Positions 45,591-55,302 are shown, numbered from the stretch's first letter. The stretch: DNA of 64,000 nucleotides from Bacteroidales bacterium (GCA_017443025.1 JAFSPG010000018.1:248001-312000), one strand, 5' to 3'. The notes: a model not told the origin generated them from the sequence alone. Made by a program: numbers and translations.

Positions 45591-47668
45591 CGTGCGCGGT
45601 GATCTTTAACCTTGGCTTCTTCCATCATTACAGGAAGGATGCCCTGTGATGCCTGCGCGGCGGCTGTAGTGGCTGCGGTCTTGGCATCATCCTCGGTAAA
45701 GAATGCTCCGGTATCGCGGGCTGTAACCTTGAATACATAGGTAGCAATCGAACCTGCGATGGGCTTTGAAACCTTGCCGACCTCGGCGGTGCAGACGGCA
45801 CCGATAAGAGCGGGGTCAAGACCTGCGCCGGCGCAGGTGACGCCGCTGCGGGTGCTGACGGATGTTCCAAGCTTCTGGGCAATGGCCTCGAGGTCATCGA
45901 GACCTTCGATTTCAGCCTCGACTTCGGCAGTCTTCTTCTCGCCGAGCTTCTGGAGATACAGCTGCTGGCGGATAGACTCTGCAACCTCGCTGAGTTTGGA
46001 AGTTCCCTCCTCGTGGACCTCATTTACGAGGGCGATGATGAAGAACTTGTTGTCGATGGTGATGATGTCGGATACGTCGCCGGCCTTGTGGTCGAAGGCC
46101 CAGCGCACAACCTCCTTGGCATTCTCGACGGAACCGAGCCTTTCGGTGCTCTCGAGCATATTCTTCTGAGGATGTGAATATACTCCGAGGGTATCGGCAG
46201 CCTTGTGGTAAGCTTCGGCGCCGTTATGGGCGATGACTGCGAAGCTGTTGGCCTGACTGTAAGCGGCGGAGATGGTTTCGTTGCTGGCCTGTGCGGTCTT
46301 CTCGTAGATGGCCACGAGCTTCTTCTCAACCGGCTTGGTCTGCTTTGTAACGGCTACGATATGGGTGCCGTACTGAGTCTTGGCAATGTAGGGAACGTCC
46401 TTCTTGGCAGTGAAGATGGTCTGCTCGAAACCGGGGATGATGTAGCTCTGAGTCATCCAGCCGATATTGCCGAGAACACCGTCAGCTGCCGAATTCTTGT
46501 CGTCGCTGTAAAGAGCGGCCACGTTCTCGAATTTCTCCTTGCCGGCGGAGAGAACCTTAAGAAGGCTGTCGGCCTTTGCAGCATTTGCTCCCTGAAGAAG
46601 AATGTGCTTTACATAAACGGAGTCGGGGCGCTGCTTAGTATCAAGTACGCGGGCGATGAAGAACTTGTTGCCGGAAGTGATAACCTCGGAAACATTCTTC
46701 TTGCCGCCGTCCCATACGAAATTCTCAACCTTGGAGTTGACGGTGCGGAGCTCACCCTTCTTGTACCAATAGTTCTGGAACTGGCGCTCGGAGGCGTTGC
46801 GTGAAAGGAAGACCTTTACGTTGTCTGCGGAAGCGAAGCCGTCATAAATCTTGGCAACTACGTCCTTGGTGGCCTCAACGTCAGTCTTGGAAGGCTTTAC
46901 GTCGAATACGACATATTCGATGTCGCGGCTCTCGGCCTGGCTGAAGAACTTCTTGTGGTTGTCGTAGTAAGCCTTGATTTCGGACTGGCTGACGACAACG
47001 GTAGTATCCTGCTTGTAACCGTAAGGGAGCATCACGAACTCAACGTCGTTGGTAACGTTGTTGTCGGCGATGTTGCGCTTGAGCTCCAGAGGGGTTACGA
47101 TAGAAGCCTTCGTGAAGAGAGCGTTATACTTGCTGACATACTGCTGGTTGAAAATCGTGTTCTGGAGATAGGTCCAGTAGAGGTTTGCCATAGGCTCATC
47201 CTTGGCGGACTGGCCGAATTCGATGACTTTCTCGGCGGAGAAGTTACCGTCTTCGTCCTGGAACATAGGATTCTGAGCGATAGCCGGAGAAACCATGGGG
47301 CCACTGATGAGGTCGAGTTTCTCGTCGTCGCCGACGGAGATGCCAGCCTTCTCTGCGTTGCGCAGGAAGAGGTCCCTCATAATGATTTCCTGCCAGGCGG
47401 CGTCTCGGATCTGAGCCTGCTGCTGGGCACTCTTAACGGAAGAACCGGTTGTAATTTCTGAGATTTGAGAAATCTTGGCAACTTCGGCGTTGAAATCCTC
47501 GTAGGAGATGGATTTGCCGTTGATTTCACCTACGTCATTGCGAGACGAAAGGGAATTGCAGGCAGATACGATATCGTCCGGGCTGACAATGAAGGACAGC
47601 AGGCCGATAGCGATGATAATGGTCGCGCCGATGCCGAATTTTACTCTGATTTTTTCAAGAACAGCCAT
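45581..47668 (-). CDS. PpiD/SurA-like periplasmic peptidyl-prolyl isomerase
   Basis: A 695-residue membrane-anchored chaperone. One N-terminal membrane segment (about 12-28) is followed by a SurA-N-like helical region (about 45-200, GEINGKSISYEDFNAEV). A parvulin domain lies at about 345-445 (SVYVKHILLQ, GVLGNIGWM, TQYGTHIVAVT). A second, weaker parvulin-like part and a C-terminal helical region finish it. These proteins help fold outer-membrane proteins after Sec export. It is last in the minus-strand coaX-porin-TPR-lptC cluster, with an 88-base gap that may hold its own promoter (a one-mismatch -7 box at 47714-47721). Confidence 0.92.
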   Translation of the reverse strand: MAVLEKIRVKFGIGATIIIAIGLLSFIVSPDDIVSACNSLSSRNDVGEINGKSISYEDFNAEVAKISQISEITTGSSVKSAQQQAQIRDAAWQEIIMRDLFLRNAEKAGISVGDDEKLDLISGPMVSPAIAQNPMFQDEDGNFSAEKVIEFGQSAKDEPMANLYWTYLQNTIFNQQYVSKYNALFTKASIVTPLELKRNIADNNVTNDVEFVMLPYGYKQDTTVVVSQSEIKAYYDNHKKFFSQAESRDIEYVVFDVKPSKTDVEATKDVVAKIYDGFASADNVKVFLSRNASERQFQNYWYKKGELRTVNSKVENFVWDGGKKNVSEVITSGNKFFIARVLDTKQRPDSVYVKHILLQGANAAKADSLLKVLSAGKEKFENVAALYSDDKNSAADGVLGNIGWMTQSYIIPGFEQTIFTAKKDVPYIAKTQYGTHIVAVTKQTKPVEKKLVAIYEKTAQASNETISAAYSQANSFAVIAHNGAEAYHKAADTLGVYSHPQKNMLESTERLGSVENAKEVVRWAFDHKAGDVSDIITIDNKFFIIALVNEVHEEGTSKLSEVAESIRQQLYLQKLGEKKTAEVEAEIEGLDDLEAIAQKLGTSVSTRSGVTCAGAGLDPALIGAVCTAEVGKVSKPIAGSIATYVFKVTARDTGAFFTEDDAKTAATTAAAQASQGILPVMMEEAKVKDHRARFF

Positions 47669-47756
47669 TGTGTTATTAATTTTTAAATATTTACTATCAA
47701 TTTATTTGGGGTGCGAAGTTAGCAATTTTCTCTCAATTTCTAAGACTTGTCACCAA

Positions 47757-48395
47757 TTATTTACTTTTCTGGGGGAGAGGCCCTATCAAATTCGTTGTAT
47801 CCACCGAGACTTTTGTCGTATCCTGAACAACCACGAAGAAGTTGTTGAAGGGCTTGAGAATGATGGAATTGCGTGCCCTGTCGTCGGAGCGCAGGCCATA
47901 GCCCTGGATAAAGCCGTCGGGGGAATAAAGGCGAACGTAGCATTCGTTAAAAATCTCCCCTTTTGCCTTATCCCAATAAAGGGTATCTGTCTCAATTGTC
48001 TCCTGTTTGATGATATTGGTGATTTTGACATTGCCGAAAGCCATCCAGACTTCTTTTTTGGTCTTGGGGTCCGTGTCGTGGCGGGCGTTGTCGCTGCGAA
48101 GAGTCGATTCCAAAAGGCCTTCTTCATTATAAGCAAAGACCTCGAGCCCTCCGGGGAATAATTCCCAGTCGAGGGTGTCGCAGCTGTATCTCTCCATCCT
48201 GTCCGAAAGAATCCTCATCTGAAGCAGGCCGTTCTTGGACTGAATTACATTCATTCCGTCGACGACCTGATAAGGAACCTCGGCAAGATTCAGGGGCTTG
48301 GCCTCCGATTCTCTTCCCTTGCAGGAAATAACGACGAAAGCAACCGCCGCAGCGGTTGCAATCATCAATCTCGTATGAAGAATTCTGCCTCCCAC
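47757..48395 (-). CDS. lptC: LPS export protein LptC, lipoprotein form
   Basis: A 212-residue lipoprotein (lipobox VISC, Cys25) with a beta-jellyroll of the LptC/OstA type (about 60-190). Typical pieces are LRSDNARHDTDPKTKKEVWMA and IETDTLYWDKAKGEIFN. LptC passes LPS from the LptBFG transporter to LptA. The start is a GTG directly after the TAA of the TPR gene with no spacing; a later ATG would lose the positive residues of the signal peptide. It lies in the cluster coaX-porin-TPR-lptC-ppiD that is well known in Bacteroidales. Confidence 0.9.
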   Translation of the reverse strand: MGGRILHTRLMIATAAAVAFVVISCKGRESEAKPLNLAEVPYQVVDGMNVIQSKNGLLQMRILSDRMERYSCDTLDWELFPGGLEVFAYNEEGLLESTLRSDNARHDTDPKTKKEVWMAFGNVKITNIIKQETIETDTLYWDKAKGEIFNECYVRLYSPDGFIQGYGLRSDDRARNSIILKPFNNFFVVVQDTTKVSVDTTNLIGPLPQKSK

Positions 48396-49742
48396 TTATT
48401 TCTGGGTGCGAACCGTAGTGGTGGCCGTCATGCCTCCGCAGGAAACAGTATAGGATTTTCCGTCGGTGAGGTCATACATGAAAGCCTCTGCGGTCTGAGG
48501 GAAGTAAACCTTATACTGGGCAATCATCTTGTTGCAGTCTTCGGCGAGCGTAGGATCTGCAGCCTTGGCTTTGTTCATATAATCAACGGCTACCCAATAA
48601 GGTGCGCGGCGGGAGATTTCGTCTCCTCCGCAAGAGGTAGTTCCCCATATCTGGCCAATGATGAAGAATGCCTGTCCGGCAAATGCAGGATTGAGGCTTG
48701 CTGCCTTCTGTGCGTTTGCAACGGCTTTTGCGTTCTGTCCTTTCTTGGCGCAGAATCTTGCATACTGGATACCGTAATCTGCTGCGGCAAGGGAATCCGT
48801 ACCGGAAGCGAGGGAAACGGCCTCCTCAAGGAATCTACCGGCCTCGGCGTCATTGTCGCGGGCGGCATTCAGGCGATACAAGAAGTATGCGCTCTGAGCT
48901 GAAGGAGTATCCTTGTGAAGAAGGGTAGTAGCCTGCAGGAAAAGATCATTGTTGACGCAGTCGTCCGCGCTGGCAAGGAGCTTTGCAATATTGGCTGCAA
49001 GGGTAACATCTTCCGGGTTAGCCTCGAAGCGGGGAGTAAAGAGGGCGATAAGGTTGTCGCAGCTCGCCACCTTGCTCTCCATGAACAGACCTTCGATATC
49101 GGATTTAACCTTGGCTATGGTCTCTTTTTCCTTGTCGTTCTTGGGCTCAATCTCGCCAAGAATGGCTATGTTGCGCTGATACAGGGAGATAATCTTCTCA
49201 GGATCGATATCCGGGCTGCCGTTCTTGAACATCTTGATGGCTGCGTCGATATCGAACAGAAGCAATGAGGGCTTCACGTCCTTTCCGAGAGTCTCGATAA
49301 TGCCCTCAAGTCCGGCGTACATCTTACCCTCTTCGTTACGGTAGAAGTTGGAAATATCGGTTCCCTTGTTGTTGGCTGCAATCTTTGCGTACTTGGTATA
49401 TGTCTTTGCGCGAAGGTCGTGGAGCATAAGGAGGGTATCGATAAGGCCCTGGCGGAGCTCCTTGTTGACAGCATTCTTGGCAATAAGGCGGCGGTACATT
49501 ACCATACCGTCGATAAACATATTATGATTGGCCGTAGGAGGGCAATACTTGAAGAATGCATTACGCCAATGAGGAAGAGCTACATCATAATTTTTCTGCT
49601 TGTAGTGCATCGTGTAATACGTCAGGTACTCGACGCATCTTGCACTGTCCGCGCCAAATTTTCCCTGGGCGGAGACGCTGTTGCCAAGACCGCTCACAAG
49701 AAGCAGGGCCGTGGAAACCAATGCGACTGAAAGTTTTTTCAT
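48396..49742 (-). CDS. Periplasmic TPR-repeat protein
   Basis: A 448-residue exported protein. A signal peptide (MKKLSVALVSTALLLVSGLGNSVSA) precedes helical repeats with TPR spacing, e.g. TMHYKQKNYDVALPHWRNAF near the start and YGIQYARFCAKKGQNAKAV and ALNPAFAGQAFF-like turns near residues 320-370. TPR proteins are protein-protein scaffolds; the position before lptC suggests an envelope-assembly role, but no partner is known. The C terminus carries two cysteines in a short tail (YTVSCGGM). It abuts lptC exactly and lies 25 bases after the porin gene. Confidence 0.86.
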   Translation of the reverse strand: MKKLSVALVSTALLLVSGLGNSVSAQGKFGADSARCVEYLTYYTMHYKQKNYDVALPHWRNAFFKYCPPTANHNMFIDGMVMYRRLIAKNAVNKELRQGLIDTLLMLHDLRAKTYTKYAKIAANNKGTDISNFYRNEEGKMYAGLEGIIETLGKDVKPSLLLFDIDAAIKMFKNGSPDIDPEKIISLYQRNIAILGEIEPKNDKEKETIAKVKSDIEGLFMESKVASCDNLIALFTPRFEANPEDVTLAANIAKLLASADDCVNNDLFLQATTLLHKDTPSAQSAYFLYRLNAARDNDAEAGRFLEEAVSLASGTDSLAAADYGIQYARFCAKKGQNAKAVANAQKAASLNPAFAGQAFFIIGQIWGTTSCGGDEISRRAPYWVAVDYMNKAKAADPTLAEDCNKMIAQYKVYFPQTAEAFMYDLTDGKSYTVSCGGMTATTTVRTQK

Positions 49743-49767
49743 ATCTATTCCTTTTAAGTTTATATTT

Positions 49768-51081
49768 CTATTCGTACTGCGGTTGCTTGAACCAGATATC
49801 GTGGATGTTGAATCCTACCGAGAATGTTACGTATCTCTCCCTGACAAGCCCGTCAGATGTAGTTCCTCTCTGGCCGAGGTCAAGTCCGAGTGTCAGACCG
49901 TTGTTCAGGCGGAATATCGGAAGCGTCATACCTATGGTCAAGCCCATTGTATTGACTGAATGTCCGCCGGCCTTGTAATAAGCCTTGTCGAAATAGAACC
50001 CGGCACGGTATGCGCAGCGGCGGAGATAATAACGGATATCGTTCTTGTTGGGAGTATATTCAACACCGGCCCTGATCGAGTGCGATACCGAGGGAGTGAA
50101 TACGGTGTTGGAATTTCCGTTTGCAAAACCTGCGGCTTTGCCGATGCCTGTATTTTTCCATGAAGAGAAGAGGTAGTCGACCTCAACCATCCATTTGTCG
50201 CCCTTGCGGATAGATATTCCGATGCCCGTTTCGGAGGCAAGTTTAACTTTTGAAGCGGCAAGGGAAAGGGTGTCATTCCTAAGCGTATCCGTTACCGACG
50301 ACATCACGGCATACTGATAATCCCTGACTTCGCCGTGAAGACGGGTGGGGAAGCGGTGGGTAACGCCCGCCGTAAATGTGAGGCCGTTCGAAAGAGTTGT
50401 TTCATACTGCACGCCAAGTTTGGCCGACACACCGTTGAGATTCATCGTATAGCCGGTATAAAGGCTGTTGCTGGAGGAAGAAGTGAAACTGTATGTGTAC
50501 TTCTTGTCGATTTTTCCAAAATAATACAGGGCCTGGGCACCAAGGGACCATTTTCCGAGGGTAAGTCCGGCTCCGCCCATAATCTGGTAAATACCGCCGT
50601 CTCCGTGCGCCGCCCTGGTTATGATGTTGGTTTCAGCGAGGTGTGCGTTTTTCTCACGGCTGGAGAAATCAAAGGCAACGTCGCTGAAGGGGGTGATTCC
50701 TACGAGGAAAGCGGATTTTCTGTATATCGGGAATGAAAATGCTATGCTGCTGATATTGAAGTTGTTGTTGAAGGTCTTCCTTCCGCTCTGGCTGAAAGAA
50801 GTACCGTTGAGGTTTACGCTGATATCGGCCATGAAGGACAAGGTATCGCGGGAAGCCACGGCAGCAGGATTAAGGAAATTGATATAACCTTTGTTTCTGG
50901 ATGCAATTCCAACTCCGCCCATTGATCTGTTGTAGGCGGAACCTTGTTTTACGATATTTCCGACACCGAAGATTGAATATGGCGAAAAAGCGTTGTGGGC
51001 GTTGTCGTCGGTGGCTTTTGCGCCAAGACCGAACAGCGCCATAAATAGCGGCATCAGGACTATTTTACAAATTTTTGACAT
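49768..51081 (-). CDS. Outer-membrane beta-barrel protein, FadL/OmpP1-like
   Basis: A 437-residue outer-membrane protein. A signal peptide (MSKICKIVLMPLFMALFGLGAKA) is followed by NAFSPYSIFGVGN, RSMGGVGIAS and NPAAVASRDTLSF, the start typical of Bacteroidota FadL/OmpP1-like barrels with a plug. The remaining 370 residues alternate as amphipathic strands and end near an aromatic residue (IWFKQPQYE). It may move hydrophobic compounds, but the substrate is not known. The ATG at 51081 was preferred to a CTG at 51093. It overlaps the end of coaX by 17 bases. Confidence 0.87.
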   Translation of the reverse strand: MSKICKIVLMPLFMALFGLGAKATDDNAHNAFSPYSIFGVGNIVKQGSAYNRSMGGVGIASRNKGYINFLNPAAVASRDTLSFMADISVNLNGTSFSQSGRKTFNNNFNISSIAFSFPIYRKSAFLVGITPFSDVAFDFSSREKNAHLAETNIITRAAHGDGGIYQIMGGAGLTLGKWSLGAQALYYFGKIDKKYTYSFTSSSSNSLYTGYTMNLNGVSAKLGVQYETTLSNGLTFTAGVTHRFPTRLHGEVRDYQYAVMSSVTDTLRNDTLSLAASKVKLASETGIGISIRKGDKWMVEVDYLFSSWKNTGIGKAAGFANGNSNTVFTPSVSHSIRAGVEYTPNKNDIRYYLRRCAYRAGFYFDKAYYKAGGHSVNTMGLTIGMTLPIFRLNNGLTLGLDLGQRGTTSDGLVRERYVTFSVGFNIHDIWFKQPQYE

Positions 51082-51784
51082 ACTCGTCAGCAATTAACGC
51101 CAGGCCCATAAGGACCAGGTTACAAACTACAAATATCGACTTTTTCATCCGTTTTGCAAAATAAATCGCGTCACCGCCGGTGAATACGACTATGTTTTCC
51201 GGATAAAGTCCGATATAGCCTCCTATTTCAAACTCTATGCCCGATATGACTCCTGATGCCATACTTCCCTGCAGACCATCGCCCAGAAGGGGGGCTTCGG
51301 CAGGAGTGTCGACAAGCGGAAGGGCCCTGGAATATCTGTTAAGAGCCTTGAATCTTGTGCGGCATCCGAGAGAAATGTTTCCTCCCAGATATTTACCGTT
51401 TTCGCCTATAAAATCGACGGTGAGGGTAGTTCCGAAATCAACCAGAGTGCAACCCTTTTCCTTGAACAGATACTTTGAAGCGAGAATTGCCGCCGCGCGG
51501 TCATAGGTAAGATACTCCGGAAGATCCTTTTCTTTCAGAAGGCGGGTATGTTCCTTATCAAGGATAAGAAGATGGGAACATTCTCCGGAAAGAATCTTTT
51601 CGTCTGCGGCCGATATCGCGTAAACAGACGATACGACCATGACTTCCGGCTTTTCCTTATCCGAAAGAGATGTGATGAAATCCATCACCTTTTCGCCCTG
51701 GTAACGGAAGGTTTTTCCGAGGGTCATTCCGTCGCACCAGGCAGCCTTGACGGCAGTGTTTCCTATTTCGACTATCAGATTCAT
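51065..51784 (-). CDS. coaX: Type III pantothenate kinase
   Basis: A 239-residue CoaX, which makes 4'-phosphopantothenate in CoA synthesis. The ATP-binding N terminus reads MNLIVEIGNTAVK, with Glu where most CoaX have Asp. Others: LPEYLTYDRAAA (Asp/Arg of the pantothenate site), VDFGTTLTVDFI (catalytic acid), GGNISLGCRTRFKAL and VVFTGGDA. The kinase is insensitive to CoA feedback in this family. It is the first gene of the coaX-porin-TPR-lptC cluster; the link between CoA supply and envelope genes is conserved but unexplained. Confidence 0.92.
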   Translation of the reverse strand: MNLIVEIGNTAVKAAWCDGMTLGKTFRYQGEKVMDFITSLSDKEKPEVMVVSSVYAISAADEKILSGECSHLLILDKEHTRLLKEKDLPEYLTYDRAAAILASKYLFKEKGCTLVDFGTTLTVDFIGENGKYLGGNISLGCRTRFKALNRYSRALPLVDTPAEAPLLGDGLQGSMASGVISGIEFEIGGYIGLYPENIVVFTGGDAIYFAKRMKKSIFVVCNLVLMGLALIADEYVKNL

Positions 51785-51811
51785 ATCTTGACAGGGGGCA
51801 AAATTAGACTT

Positions 51812-54800
51812 TTATGCTTGTTTTTCCAATTTTTTCAGCGCAGAGAAGGCTTCTGACGTCGAATTAATGTTTCTTGATATCACCCTGAGCCTCGAATCAG
51901 TATTCTTGAGTTCGAATACCTTTTCGTTAAGGCTTAAAAGCTTCAGAATCCCTGAAAATACCTCGCTTCTGTAATATGACGACATCTGGTTTGCAATGAA
52001 GAACGCTATCAGTATGCCGTTCTTTATTATGATTTTTTCAAAGCCGAGCTTTTCTCCAAGGTGCCTTATCCTCACTATATCCATAAGATTTGATACCTCT
52101 TGAGGCAAGGGGCCGAATCTGTCTTCCAGGCGTTTTGCGAGATTATCCAGGTCACTGTCCCTAACGGCTGAATCGAGTTCCTTGTAAATTCTGATTTTCT
52201 CGGCGGAAATATCTATGTAATCATCAGGGATATGCGCCGGCTGGTCGGTTTCAATCGTACAGTCTTCGATAAATGACTCCTTGTCGCGATGCACCGTAAT
52301 ACCTGTTTCGAGCCCAAGTTCTTCCATCGCTTCTGAAAGAATCTTCTGGTAGGTTTCATAACCCATGTCGGAGATGAAACCGCTTTGCTCGGCTCCAAGA
52401 AGGTTACCGGCACCACGGATATCCAGATCCTGCATTGCTATATTGAATCCACTTCCGAGGTCGGAAAATTCTTCTATGGCCTTAAGACGGCGGCGGGCAT
52501 CGTCGGTAAGGGTTGTAAGCGGCGGCACAATCAGATAGCAGAATGCCCTTCTGTTCGATCGTCCTACCCTGCCTCGAAGCTGGTGAAGATCGCTCAGACC
52601 GAAATTCTGAGCCTGGTTTATGATGATGGTATTGGCGTTCGGGATATCAAGTCCGTTTTCAACTATCGTAGTGCAGAGCAGAAGGTCATAGTCGCCGCGC
52701 ATGAAATCCAGCATCTTGTTTTCAAGAGTCCTGGCTTCCATCTGCCCGTGTGCTACGCATATCTTCATATCCGGTACCAGACGGTGGAGTATATCTTCAA
52801 TCGCGGGAAGTTCCTCAACCTTGTTATGAAGGAAAAATATCTGACCGCCCCGGCCCAGCTCGTAGTTCAGGATATTCCGTATTTCCTCTCCGTCGAAAAG
52901 AATTATTTCAGTCTGTGTTGGTATCCTGTTCGGCGGGGCTGTATTTATAATCGAAAGGTCTCTTGCTCCGAGCAGAGAGAATTGAAGGGTACGTGGAATT
53001 GGAGTAGCCGTGAGAGTAAGGGTATCTACAGTTACTTTCATCTCACGGATTTTTTCCTTGGCACTAACTCCGAACTTCTGTTCCTCATCAATTATCAGTA
53101 AGCCTAAATCCTTGAATTCAAAGTCTTTGGATAGTATCTTATGGGTACCGATAAGAATGTCGATTTTTCCTGCTTTGAGGTCCTGCTTGATTGCGCTTAT
53201 TTCCTTTGCTGAACGAAGCCGGCTTACATAGTCTACGCGGCAGGGAAGATTTTCCAGTCTTGATTCGAAAGTCTTGAAATGCTGAAGAGCAAGTATGGTG
53301 GTCGGGACAAGCAGGGCTACCTGCTTGCTGTCGGCGGCAGCTTTGAAGGCCGCGCGGATGGCTATTTCTGTCTTTCCGAAACCTACATCTCCGCAGATAA
53401 GCCTGTCCATCGGACTCTTGTCCTCCATATCCCGCTTGACGGCTATGGTTGCCGACTGCTGGTCGGGGGTATCCTCATACATGAAGGATGATTCCAATTC
53501 TTCCTGAAGGTAGGTATCGGCCGAATATGCGAAGCCCGCGGTAGATTTGCGCTTTGCGTAGAGTTTTATCAGATCCTTGGCTATATCCTTTACCTTCGAT
53601 TTGGCAGCAGTTTTAAGGTTCTGCCATGTCTTAGAGCCAAGCTTGTGTATTTTAGGAGGTAGAGAATCCTTTGATTTATAACGGCTTATCTTATGAAGGG
53701 CGTGAACGGAAACAAAGACCACATCTCCGTCCTTATACATCAGTTTGACCACCTCGTGCATCCTTCCCTTGTCGTCTTTCATCCTCACAAGTCCGCCGAA
53801 GATACCGACTCCATGGTCGATATGGACTATATAATCGCCGATATTGAAAGAGTTCAGGTCGTTGAGGGTAAGTTGCTCACTCTTATCCACAGTCCGGCGT
53901 ATGACAGCCCTGTGATATCTGTCAAAAATTTCATGGTCGGAATACAGACAGACCTTGCTTTCCGTATCTATAAAACCATTATGGAAATTCTTTCCGGAAA
54001 TGAAATCGGGAAACAAGCCACTGTTTGCGGCTAAAATATCCCTTATCCTGTCGAGCTGCGACTGCTTCTCCCCTACTATATAAACTTTAAATCCGTTTTC
54101 AATTTTCTGACGGATGTCTTCAGTAAGAAGTTCAAAGTTTTTATTAAATACCGGCTGAGGTGAAATATAGAATTTAACGGGTTCTGATGATGTTTTCCCG
54201 TTAATAGGAACATCAAGGAAAACTCTTTTGTATTTAGCGGTTTCCTTGAAAAAATCCCTTTCCTTATACATATCGGCCGAATCGGCCCAGATAAGGGAAT
54301 CAGGGGGTAGAAGAGAAAAAAAACTGTTGCTTACGCTATCGTCAGCCAAATCCGGATAAATATCAGCTGAATTTGTTTCTTCCTTTGATAACTGTGTGTT
54401 ACAGTCGAAGATATGTATTTTCTCTATTTCGTTTCCAAACAGGGATATTCTGAATGGATTGTTATATGAATAGGAAAAAATATCTATGACTGAACCGCGT
54501 AATGCAAACTGTCCGGGGGATGATACGAAATCTGCTTTTTCGAATCCTATCTTTCCAAGTTCCTCCCTGAGTAAATCATATTTTATTTCTTCACCTTTTT
54601 TTAACCGGAGTATAGAATCACTTACATTCTTTTTTGCAGGTACTCCTTCCTCGAGGGCTTCCGGATAGGATACGAATATGAGTCTTTCATCATCTGCCGG
54701 ATTATATGAAACCAGCTTTCCTATGGATGATGTACGCTGGACGGATATAGATGCTTTATAATTACTCTTCTCTATGTTTTTACCGGAATCAGGAATAAAG

Positions 54801-55015
54801 AATACTTTATCTCCCGGAATCAGTTGATATAAATCAGATGCACAGTATTCGGCGGATTCCCTGGTAGGTAGTATCACAAGATGTATTCCTTTATCAGCAC
54901 ATTCCGACAAGACGAACCATCGGGCCGACAGATAAAGACCACTGCAATAACTTTCCTCCTGGCTGGCGAGCAGATCTTTCAGTATATCGGTATTTGATAT
55001 CTTTATTTCGTTCAT
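51812..55015 (-). CDS. mfd: Transcription-repair coupling factor
   Basis: A 1067-residue Mfd, which removes RNA polymerase stalled at lesions and recruits UvrA. The N-terminal UvrB-like region covers about 20-340. The CarD/RID polymerase-binding domain has GDYIVHIDHGVGIFGG (about 390-405). The superfamily 2 motor has LICGDVGFGKTEIAIRAA (Walker A), LIIDEEQKFG and TATPIPRTLQ. A TRCF C-terminal domain with LAKRLEDRFGPLPQEVSNL follows. The predicted leader from a -7 box at 55126-55133 is about 105 bases. Codons here look more A/T-rich than in most of the window. Confidence 0.97.
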   Translation of the reverse strand: MNEIKISNTDILKDLLASQEESYCSGLYLSARWFVLSECADKGIHLVILPTRESAEYCASDLYQLIPGDKVFFIPDSGKNIEKSNYKASISVQRTSSIGKLVSYNPADDERLIFVSYPEALEEGVPAKKNVSDSILRLKKGEEIKYDLLREELGKIGFEKADFVSSPGQFALRGSVIDIFSYSYNNPFRISLFGNEIEKIHIFDCNTQLSKEETNSADIYPDLADDSVSNSFFSLLPPDSLIWADSADMYKERDFFKETAKYKRVFLDVPINGKTSSEPVKFYISPQPVFNKNFELLTEDIRQKIENGFKVYIVGEKQSQLDRIRDILAANSGLFPDFISGKNFHNGFIDTESKVCLYSDHEIFDRYHRAVIRRTVDKSEQLTLNDLNSFNIGDYIVHIDHGVGIFGGLVRMKDDKGRMHEVVKLMYKDGDVVFVSVHALHKISRYKSKDSLPPKIHKLGSKTWQNLKTAAKSKVKDIAKDLIKLYAKRKSTAGFAYSADTYLQEELESSFMYEDTPDQQSATIAVKRDMEDKSPMDRLICGDVGFGKTEIAIRAAFKAAADSKQVALLVPTTILALQHFKTFESRLENLPCRVDYVSRLRSAKEISAIKQDLKAGKIDILIGTHKILSKDFEFKDLGLLIIDEEQKFGVSAKEKIREMKVTVDTLTLTATPIPRTLQFSLLGARDLSIINTAPPNRIPTQTEIILFDGEEIRNILNYELGRGGQIFFLHNKVEELPAIEDILHRLVPDMKICVAHGQMEARTLENKMLDFMRGDYDLLLCTTIVENGLDIPNANTIIINQAQNFGLSDLHQLRGRVGRSNRRAFCYLIVPPLTTLTDDARRRLKAIEEFSDLGSGFNIAMQDLDIRGAGNLLGAEQSGFISDMGYETYQKILSEAMEELGLETGITVHRDKESFIEDCTIETDQPAHIPDDYIDISAEKIRIYKELDSAVRDSDLDNLAKRLEDRFGPLPQEVSNLMDIVRIRHLGEKLGFEKIIIKNGILIAFFIANQMSSYYRSEVFSGILKLLSLNEKVFELKNTDSRLRVISRNINSTSEAFSALKKLEKQA

Positions 55016-55125
55016 CTTATACCCGATGGATGTTTATAAGTCTGTTTAAACCCTGTTGATAAATAATGATAAGTAAATTTTCAAAAGCGGATAATTTTTA
55101 GAATCCAAAACTGATTTTTGAAATG

Positions 55126-55133
55126 CAAATTTA
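55126..55133 (-). promoter_or_regulatory. Possible -7 box of mfd
   Basis: The minus strand reads TAAATTTG, a perfect TAnnTTTG, but 110 bases from the ATG and without a clear -33 TTG. Chance matches are likely in such AT-rich DNA. Confidence 0.33.
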
Positions 55134-55275
55134 TTCCAAATTTTTTATCCTTAATTTTTACAACCGGTAATAAACAATTAAAAATATATCTAAATTATTA
55201 ATATTTAATTATTTGTATATACTTATCAACATATTGACATCTCTATATCCATTACCTAAATACAATAAATTTATA

Positions 55276-55283
55276 TATATTTG
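55276..55283 (+). promoter_or_regulatory. Predicted -7 box of ruvB
   Basis: TATATTTG matches TAnnTTTG, 19 bases before the ruvB ATG. No -33 TTG lies at the usual distance. Confidence 0.42.
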
Positions 55284-55302
55284 TAATGGTAATTGATTTG
55301 AT

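Larger units (their letters stand above)
55016..55302. other. AT-rich divergent spacer with DnaA-box-like 9-mers
   Basis: This 287-base spacer between mfd (leftward) and ruvB (rightward) is the longest gene-free stretch and strongly AT-rich, mostly A/T from 55171 to 55229. The 9-mer TTATCAACA, one base off the DnaA box TTATCCACA, is present as TGTTGATAA at 55054-55062 and TTATCAACA at 55223-55231 in opposite orientations; TGTTTATAA lies at 55031-55039. Both genes' -7 boxes are also here. It may be a replication origin or only a divergent promoter region. Confidence 0.4.

Noticed and set aside
53883-53891. Perfect DnaA box TTATCCACA
   Set aside because: A single copy inside the mfd coding region. 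One such 9-mer in 64 kb on two strands is near the chance expectation.
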